Source of the DNA: Mycobacterium sp. BK086
GTDB lineage: Bacteria; Actinomycetota; Actinomycetes; Mycobacteriales; Mycobacteriaceae
DNA: 64,000 nucleotides
Assembly (NCBI GenBank): GCA_004362315.1
Contig: SNWL01000003.1
Location: 868,001 to 932,000, forward strand
Direction of reading: 5' to 3'
Below the pieces are notes generated by a model. The model did not search any database, was not told the origin of the DNA, and saw only the letters and a program-made list of their open reading frames with translations. The position numbers and the translations under genes were made by a program. The stretch's first letter is position 1, and each line of letters starts with the position of its first letter. Below are positions 58,548 through 64,000 of the stretch, piece by piece.

Positions 58548-59363
58548 ATGCCGGCGGCCACCATCCCCACCGTCACGCTCAATGACGACAACTCCATCCC
58601 GGTGCTGGGACTCGGCGTCGCCGAACTCTCCGCCGAGGAGACCGAGAGCGCGGTGGCCAGTGCCCTGGAGGCCGGGTACCGGTTGATCGACACCGCCAAG
58701 GGCAACGAAGAGGCCGTCGGCCGCGCCATCGCCTCATCGGGCATCGCCCGCGACGAGGTGTTCGTCTCCACCAAGCTCGCCACCGAGGATCAGGGTTTCC
58801 AGTCCTCTCAGGACGCGATCAAGGCCAGCCTCGAGCGTCTGGGCCTGGAGTACGTGGATCTCTATCTGATGGACTGGCCCGCCGAGGCCAACGGCAAGTA
58901 CATCGACGCCTGGGGCGGCATCATGCGGTCCCGTCAGGACGGCCTCATCAAGTCGATCGGCGTCGCGAACTTCACTGCCGAAAACCTGTCGGACATCATC
59001 GACTTGAGCTACTTCCCGCCCGTCATCAATCAGGTCGAGCTGCACCCGCTGCTCAACCAGACCGAGCTACGCCCGGTACATGCCGAGCACTCGATCATCA
59101 CCGGCGCCTACATTCCGCTGGGTGAAGGCAAGTTGGCGGAGAATGCCGCGATCGCCGAAGTGGCTGCCGCGCATGGTAAGTCGCCGGCACAGGTGCTGAT
59201 CCGCTGGAGCCTTCAGCAGGGCGACGTCGTGGTTGCCCGCGCCAATCCGGCCCAGATCGCCGAGAACGCCGACGTATTCGACTTCGAGCTGAGCGCGGCC
59301 GAGGTGGAGACGCTCAGCGGGCTCGACGACGGGACCCGGTTCCTGCCCAATCCAGGAGCCTAG
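58548..59363 (+). CDS. Aldo/keto reductase homologue lacking catalytic Tyr and His
   Basis: A 271-residue AKR-fold protein; ATG at 58548 preferred over GTG at 58539. It aligns with Rv2971-type reductases along its whole length, including LPVLGLGV-type start, the tetrad Asp48 (RLIDTA) and Lys76 (STKLATED). The tetrad Tyr, normally in DTAxxYGNE, is gone: the sequence reads [11 protein letters not shown], two residues shorter. The position of the active-site His (usual HWP) is Asp109 (LMDWP). The NADPH-binding C-terminal region ([20 protein letters not shown]) is intact. Either a divergent enzyme or a NADPH-binding pseudoenzyme. Confidence 0.85.
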   Translation: MPAATIPTVTLNDDNSIPVLGLGVAELSAEETESAVASALEAGYRLIDTAKGNEEAVGRAIASSGIARDEVFVSTKLATEDQGFQSSQDAIKASLERLGLEYVDLYLMDWPAEANGKYIDAWGGIMRSRQDGLIKSIGVANFTAENLSDIIDLSYFPPVINQVELHPLLNQTELRPVHAEHSIITGAYIPLGEGKLAENAAIAEVAAAHGKSPAQVLIRWSLQQGDVVVARANPAQIAENADVFDFELSAAEVETLSGLDDGTRFLPNPGA

Positions 59364-59411
59364 GGTTTCGGCCCCGGGCGCCCGCCGTCGAGACTGCAAC
59401 CAGCGCAACGA

Positions 59412-60626
59412 TTACCCGTCGAGCAGCCAGTCGTTCGGGCTGAACAGCTCGCAATGCACACGCTCTGACGCGATCCCGCGAGCGGTGAGCTGACCGCGCA
59501 CCGCTTGGACGAATCCCGCGTTGCCGCAGAGGTAGACCTCGGCGTCGCCCGCGATCTCGACACCCTCGAGGTTCATCAACCCCTCGTGGATTCTCGCGTT
59601 GTCGCCATCGACGCCCTCGGCGTACCAGAGCTGCAGGCTGGCGTCGGGCAGGATGTCCACCAGTTCCTGGTGCCGCTTGCGCAGCGGGTGACTTTCTTCG
59701 CTGCGGTCGGCGTGCAGAACCTGCACCGGAGCCTGGTGCCCGTGCGCGACAAGGTATTCCAGGAGACCGACCATCGGGGTGACGCCGATACCGGCGGAGA
59801 TCAGGACCACCGGCGATCCGCTGCGCGGCTCCGGCAGGTCGCCGAACGGCACCGTGACGTCCAGCAGGTCGCCCACCCTCACGTTGGCGCGGATCCAGGT
59901 GGACACCTCGCCGGCCGGGTTCGTCCCGTCGGCGTCCACCGGCTTGACCGCGAAGGTCAGCTCCGCGGCACCCGGGGCGTTCACCAGGCTGTACTGGCGA
60001 AGCTGGCGAGCACCGTCGGGCAGCGTCACACCCACCGAAACATACTGTGCGGCAGCCGTGTTCGAGCTTCCGTTGCCACGAACCGTCAGCAGGACCGTCC
60101 CGGATGGATCGTCTTCACGGGCGGTGACGCGCAGTCGACGGAAGACGTCGCCGTCGTCGACACCGGCGCCGCGATACAGGTCGTGCTCCATCGCGATCAG
60201 GGTGTCGGCCATGATCCAGTACACCCGGTCCCACGCCGCGGCGACGTCCGCGGTCACCGTGTCGGCGCCGAGCACCTCGACGATCGCGGCGAACAGATGC
60301 TCGTGCACGATCGGGTACTGGTCGGCGGTGACTCCCAGTGACGCATGCTTGTGACCGATACGCGAGAGCAGTTCGGCCGGGTGCGGCAGCTCCGGAGTCA
60401 CCAAATGCGTTGCGAAGGTGGCGATCGACGCGGCCAGCGCGCGCTGCTGAGAGCCCTGTGCCTGATTTCCGCGGTTGAACAGGTTCCGCAGGAGCTCGGG
60501 ATGACTGCCGAACATCCGGCGGTAGAACTCGACCGTGATCTCGTCGACGTGTGCCCCGACGAGCGGCAGTGTCGCCCTGATGATCTCGGCGTGGCCGGAC
60601 TCCAGTTCGGCTGCGGTGGTGGTCAT
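59412..60626 (-). CDS. hmp: Flavohemoglobin, nitric oxide dioxygenase
   Basis: A 404-residue flavohemoglobin. Globin domain (about 1-140) with the proximal His in IGHKHASLG and distal Tyr/Gln in EFYRRMF and GSQQRAL; FAD domain with RQYSLVNAPG; NAD domain with ISAGIGVTPMVGLLEYL and YLCGNAGFVQAV. It converts NO to nitrate using NADPH. Its ATG overlaps the nsrR stop (ATGA), so regulator and target form one operon. Confidence 0.94.
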   Translation of the reverse strand: MTTTAAELESGHAEIIRATLPLVGAHVDEITVEFYRRMFGSHPELLRNLFNRGNQAQGSQQRALAASIATFATHLVTPELPHPAELLSRIGHKHASLGVTADQYPIVHEHLFAAIVEVLGADTVTADVAAAWDRVYWIMADTLIAMEHDLYRGAGVDDGDVFRRLRVTAREDDPSGTVLLTVRGNGSSNTAAAQYVSVGVTLPDGARQLRQYSLVNAPGAAELTFAVKPVDADGTNPAGEVSTWIRANVRVGDLLDVTVPFGDLPEPRSGSPVVLISAGIGVTPMVGLLEYLVAHGHQAPVQVLHADRSEESHPLRKRHQELVDILPDASLQLWYAEGVDGDNARIHEGLMNLEGVEIAGDAEVYLCGNAGFVQAVRGQLTARGIASERVHCELFSPNDWLLDG

Positions 60627-61072
60627 CCCAGTTTCCTTTCAGTGGTGAGTTGCAGAACGACAGGCAGCGACGTGCTGCCGACGAGATCGGCGATGGTGTG
60701 GCGGTCGAGTTCGGCGTAGAACGCCTCTTTGGCGTCGGCGAGCACCCGGCGCAACCGGCAGCCCGCGATCAGCGGGCACGCGGTCTGGCCTTCGCAGTCG
60801 ACGACTTCGCGGTCGCCTTCGAGCTGACGCACCAGCCAGCCCAGCGATACCTCCCGGCCGGCGTCGGTGAGTTCCAGCCCGCCGCCACGGCCGCGCCGGG
60901 CGTACACCAGGCCCATGTCGGTCAATCGCGAGACCGCCTTGGCGACGTGGTTCTCCGAGGCGCCGGCCGCGGCGGCCACTGTCCTGGTGGTGACTCGCTG
61001 CTCACGTGTCTGGCCCGTGGCCAGCAGCATCATGGCCCGGAGTCCCAGGTCGGTGAACCGTGTGAGCTGCAT
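60623..61072 (-). CDS. nsrR: Rrf2-family NO-sensing repressor NsrR
   Basis: A 149-residue Rrf2 regulator. Winged helix (about 1-75, MQLTRFTDLGLRAMMLLA, then SRLTDMGLVYARRGRGGG). The iron-sulfur cysteines are spaced C-x5-C-x5-C in CEGQTACPLIAGCRLRR, the spacing of Streptomyces NsrR with its [4Fe-4S] cluster. NO would break the cluster and derepress hmp, the next gene. A palindromic candidate operator lies at 61089-61113, just upstream of its ATG. Confidence 0.92.
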   Translation of the reverse strand: MQLTRFTDLGLRAMMLLATGQTREQRVTTRTVAAAAGASENHVAKAVSRLTDMGLVYARRGRGGGLELTDAGREVSLGWLVRQLEGDREVVDCEGQTACPLIAGCRLRRVLADAKEAFYAELDRHTIADLVGSTSLPVVLQLTTERKLG

Positions 61073-61088
61073 GAATGCGACGCTAGTT

Positions 61089-61113
61089 TATTGCGCATCT
61101 GAAATGCGCATTT
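61089..61113 (-). promoter_or_regulatory. Candidate NsrR operator for nsrR-hmp
   Basis: TGCGCAT (61092-61098) and ATGCGCA (61104-61110) form a perfect inverted repeat with five bases between. On the minus strand the region reads AAATGCGCATTTCAGATGCG, resembling the AANATGCATTT half-site of E. coli NsrR. It sits 17-41 bases upstream of the nsrR ATG, where a repressor would block the promoter and permit autoregulation. Confidence 0.6.
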
Positions 61114-61179
61114 AGCGGGTGTGGGCTTGAATACTACGAATCGTGCGGTTTTTTGACCTGCGACGACCCGTCAGCTGAG

Positions 61180-61887
61180 TCAGTTCTTCGGGCAGGTGGC
61201 CGCGGCGTCGCGCAGTTCGTCGGCCGACGACTGGTCCACCGGCAGTGAGTAGCCGCGCAGCACCGCGATGAACTGCATCGCGTACTGGCACCAGAACGCG
61301 TGGTTCGGCGGCATCCAGGCCCCGGGTGGCTGATCACCCTTGTCCTGGTTCACCTGTCCCGCCACCGACAGCAGGTTGGCCGGATCGTTGGCGAACCGCA
61401 GCCTCATGTCGTCCGGCCAGTCTCGGGCACCCATGTCCCAGGCGTAGGCCAGCGGCACCAGATGGTCGATCTGCACCGCCTGCCCGACATTGGCGCCTCG
61501 GGTGAACGGAATCGTCGCGCTGGTATAGGGATCGTGCAGAACGCCGGTGGCCACCGCCTGCGGACAACGTTTGGTGAAGACGTAGGTCTTGTCGACCAGG
61601 TCGCGGTCCAGGATGTCGTCCCGGGTGTCGCACCCGTTGTGTCCGCCCGGCGCCGCATTGTTGTCGTCCCAGGCATCGCCGAACGCCGCGCGCCGGTAGT
61701 CGTAGCCCCGGACCCGCTGCGCGACGATCACGATGCCGTCGAGAACGTCGGTTCCCGGTGCGACGGTGGGCACGTCCGCGCGCGCGACCATCCGGTCCGG
61801 TTCCCCGGTCGAGGACATCACCTGAACGGCGACGATCACCGACAGCGCCGCGATCACCGCCATCCAGATCAGCGGACGACGCCTCAT
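61180..61887 (-). CDS. Exported HNH/DUF1524 nuclease-like protein
   Basis: A 235-residue protein with an N-terminal hydrophobic helix (about 6-25) that may be a signal or anchor. The mature domain belongs to the HNH/DUF1524 group seen in actinobacterial exported proteins: IDHLVPLAYAWDMGARDW (His-containing metal site), NDPANLLSVAGQVNQDKGD, and WMPPNHAFWCQYA. Three cysteines (NGCDT, RCPQ, FWCQY) and CPKN at the end could form disulfides. Extracellular nuclease activity is an inference. Equivalent to Rv2972c; overlaps the recG stop. Confidence 0.85.
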   Translation of the reverse strand: MRRRPLIWMAVIAALSVIVAVQVMSSTGEPDRMVARADVPTVAPGTDVLDGIVIVAQRVRGYDYRRAAFGDAWDDNNAAPGGHNGCDTRDDILDRDLVDKTYVFTKRCPQAVATGVLHDPYTSATIPFTRGANVGQAVQIDHLVPLAYAWDMGARDWPDDMRLRFANDPANLLSVAGQVNQDKGDQPPGAWMPPNHAFWCQYAMQFIAVLRGYSLPVDQSSADELRDAAATCPKN

Positions 61888-64000
61888 GCCTTGTCCAGAT
61901 AGTCGATACGGTCGCCGCCGGTGAATTGCCCGGCCAGGGTGGCCATCCCGCGGTTGCCGGGGTCGTGTGCGTAGATCGTCTGGGCCACTTCCCTGGCATC
62001 GACGATCACATCCAGGTGCTCGGCCAACGACAGGAAGCGCAACGTGATGGGCCGCCCGGACTGGTTGAGCCCCAACACATCCCCTTCACGGCGCTCCTGC
62101 AGGTCCAGATCGGCCAGCGCGAAACCGTCCAGTGTGCTTGCCACCGCTCGCAACCGGTCGCCCGCCTTGGAATCTTCGGGAAACTTGGTCGCCAACAGGC
62201 ACAGGCTGGCGTGCGCACCCCGCCCGATGCGTCCACGCAGCTGGTGCAGCTGGCTGATGCCGAACCGGTCGGCGTCCATCACGACCATCACCGTCGCGTT
62301 CGGCACATCGACGCCCACCTCGATCACGGTGGTGCACACCAGGACATCGATCTCACCGGCCCGGAACGACGACATCACCGCGTCCTTCTCATCACCGCTC
62401 AATCGGCCGTGCATCAGGCCCAGGCGTAACCCGGACAGCGGACCGTGCCCCAGGTGTTTGAACAGCGCGAGGACGGTCTCGGCGGGCGGACCTGCCTGCT
62501 CCCCACTGGCCTTGTCGTCCTCGTCGATGCGTGACGCGACGACGTAGGCCTGCCTGCCCTGGCCGACCTCCTCGATGATCCGCTGCCACGCCCGGGCCAG
62601 CCATTGCGGCTTGTCCTTGATGAAGATCGTGTTGGTGGTGATCGGCTGGCGCCCGCGCGGAAGTTCGCGCATCGTCGAGGTTTCCAGGTCGCCGTACACC
62701 GTCAGCGCCACCGTGCGCGGGATCGGGGTGGCCGTCATCACCAGCAGATGCGGGGTCAAGCCGTCAGGCGCCTTGGCGCGCAACCGGTCTCGCTGTTCCA
62801 CGCCGAACCGGTGCTGTTCGTCGACGACGACGAACCCCAGTCGGTGGAACTCCACCGCATCCTGCAACAGCGCGTGGGTACCGATGACGATGCCGGCCTC
62901 CCCCGAGGCCACCTCGTCACGCACCTGACGCTTCTGCGCCGCCGACATCGATCCGGTCAGCAGTGCCACCCGGGTGGCGCCCTCTTCGCCGCCGAGCTGC
63001 CCTGCCATCGCCAGCTGCCCGAGGACATCGCGGATCGACCGGGCATGTTGGGCGGCAAGGACTTCCGTCGGAGCCAGTAGCGCGCACTGGTAGCCGGCGT
63101 CGACCATCTGCAGCATCGCCAACACCGACACGATCGTCTTGCCCGAGCCGACCTCGCCCTGCAACAGCCGGTTCATCGGCTTGGTCGTAGCCAATTCGCG
63201 GGCGACCACGCCCAGCACCTCCTGCTGCCCCGCCGTCAGCTCGAACGGCAGGCGCTCCAGCAACGCGGCGGCCAACCCGTCGTGACGATGCGGTGCGGGC
63301 GGGCCGGACTCGCCGAGCTCGCCGTGCCTGCGCTCGGCCAGCGCCCACTGCATGCCGACGGCTTCGTCGAACCGCAGCCGTTCGCGGGCCGCCTCGCGTT
63401 CGGGTTCACGCTCGGCGATGTGGATGTCACGCAGCGCGGTGCCCTCGTCGATCAGGCCGCGCTGCTGCACAACGGTTTTCGGCAGCGGGTCGACGATCGG
63501 GTCGAGCACGGCCAGCACCTGCTGCACGCAGGCGTAGATATCCCAGCTCTGCAGCTTGGCGCTGGCCGGATAGATCGGAAAGAAGTCGCGCTCGAACGCC
63601 GACATCGTCAGCTCACCGGCCTGCGACGTCGAGGTGTCGGCGATCGCCTTGAGCGACCTGCTGCCGAACACCCGGCCCTTCGGCGAGTTGAGCGCCAAGA
63701 AGTCCGGGTGGGTCAGCTGCATATTGCCTTTGAAGAAGCCGACCTCCCCGGAGAGCATCAAGCGGACGCCCTCGATCAATTCCTTCTTGAGCCACTTGGC
63801 GTTGAAGAACGTCGCGGTGACCTTCCTCCTGCCCTTCCCCAGCGTGATCACCAGGTACTCGCGTTTGGGCTGGCGATTGGTCCAGCGCACCTCCGCCTTC
63901 TCGATCTCGCCGACCAGGGTGATGTGCTCGCCCTCTTCCGGCGGGGCTTCATCCTCACCCCACACGGACATGCCGTGGATGTACTTGCGCGGGTAGTGCC
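61884..64000 (-). CDS. recG: ATP-dependent DNA helicase RecG (partial, N-terminus beyond window)
   Basis: RecG with its start outside the window. The reading frame continues without a stop to position 64000; the residues before the internal methionine at 63971 read HYPRKYIHG, the expected wedge-domain sequence. So roughly the first 40 residues are missing. Helicase motifs: GSGKTIVSVLAMLQ (Walker A), DEQHRFG (DEQH box), TATPIPRT, and GRIGRGAHASLC (motif VI). It reverses stalled replication forks and branch-migrates Holliday junctions. Stop overlaps the HNH gene start (ATGA). Confidence 0.96.
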   Translation of the reverse strand, partial: HYPRKYIHGMSVWGEDEAPPEEGEHITLVGEIEKAEVRWTNRQPKREYLVITLGKGRRKVTATFFNAKWLKKELIEGVRLMLSGEVGFFKGNMQLTHPDFLALNSPKGRVFGSRSLKAIADTSTSQAGELTMSAFERDFFPIYPASAKLQSWDIYACVQQVLAVLDPIVDPLPKTVVQQRGLIDEGTALRDIHIAEREPEREAARERLRFDEAVGMQWALAERRHGELGESGPPAPHRHDGLAAALLERLPFELTAGQQEVLGVVARELATTKPMNRLLQGEVGSGKTIVSVLAMLQMVDAGYQCALLAPTEVLAAQHARSIRDVLGQLAMAGQLGGEEGATRVALLTGSMSAAQKRQVRDEVASGEAGIVIGTHALLQDAVEFHRLGFVVVDEQHRFGVEQRDRLRAKAPDGLTPHLLVMTATPIPRTVALTVYGDLETSTMRELPRGRQPITTNTIFIKDKPQWLARAWQRIIEEVGQGRQAYVVASRIDEDDKASGEQAGPPAETVLALFKHLGHGPLSGLRLGLMHGRLSGDEKDAVMSSFRAGEIDVLVCTTVIEVGVDVPNATVMVVMDADRFGISQLHQLRGRIGRGAHASLCLLATKFPEDSKAGDRLRAVASTLDGFALADLDLQERREGDVLGLNQSGRPITLRFLSLAEHLDVIVDAREVAQTIYAHDPGNRGMATLAGQFTGGDRIDYLDKA

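Overview
The window is high-GC DNA from a mycobacterium, most likely an environmental, fast-growing one (Mycolicibacterium type). From trmD (11.9 kb) to recG (right edge) the gene order follows the Mycobacterium tuberculosis segment Rv2906c-Rv2973c as I remember it: trmD, rimM, KH protein, rpsP, SnoaL-like, dac, amidohydrolase, ffh, glnD, glnB, amt, ftsY, smc, acyP, OsmC, mutM, rnc, DUF177, sepIVA, coaD, rsmD, pca, VKOR, DsbA, lipN, AKR, HNH protein, recG. Several blocks interrupt that backbone, and they hold most of the interest.

Layout. (1) 0.1-11.0 kb, minus strand: a complete mce lipid-import operon (yrbEA, yrbEB, mceA-F), a Mce-associated membrane protein and four small exported proteins. 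It lies between trmD and the expected rplS, behind an AT-richer stretch of about 0.96 kb with no convincing gene. (2) 11.9-14.5 kb: ribosome/tRNA-maturation operon rpsP-khpA-rimM-trmD and a SnoaL-like protein. (3) 14.5-20 kb: a diflavin reductase behind a candidate IdeR iron box, two D,D-carboxypeptidase paralogues flanking an MPT63-like secreted protein, an amidohydrolase, and a near-perfect 61-bp palindrome. (4) 20-27 kb: ffh, the nitrogen-control set amt-glnB-glnD behind a four-box GlnR-like site, and ftsY. (5) 27-31 kb: an inserted block with a type 2 isopentenyl-diphosphate isomerase, a STAS protein, a GAF-PP2C phosphatase and a CarH-like B12-binding protein without a DNA-binding domain. 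(6) 31-39 kb: smc, acyP, osmC-like, mutM, rnc, DUF177, sepIVA, coaD. sepIVA and coaD are neighbours here; in M. tuberculosis the large DIM/PGL locus separates their orthologues. (7) 39.2-51.6 kb: a 12.4-kb Ter (tellurium-resistance type) stress island between coaD and rsmD. It holds three AIM24 proteins, a TerC-like (DUF475) membrane protein, TerD, a helical unknown, a CitE/HpcH-like lyase, two phosphoribosyltransferase-like proteins, a HAD phosphatase, a double-TerD fusion and a TerD-like multidomain protein. (8) 51.6-64 kb: rsmD (apparent CTG start), pca, VKOR-DsbA disulfide pathway, LipN-like esterase, an aldo/keto reductase homologue lacking two catalytic-tetrad residues, an nsrR-hmp nitric-oxide detoxification operon with a candidate operator, an exported HNH nuclease-like protein, and recG running off the right edge.

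Best candidates for under-described biology: the Ter island with its five translationally coupled genes, the STAS/PP2C/B12-sensor module next to an isoprenoid enzyme, and the tetrad-less aldo/keto reductase. No tRNA, rRNA, CRISPR array, insertion sequence or integrase was recognised. All functional assignments rest on reading the sequence and on family knowledge; no database search was run.
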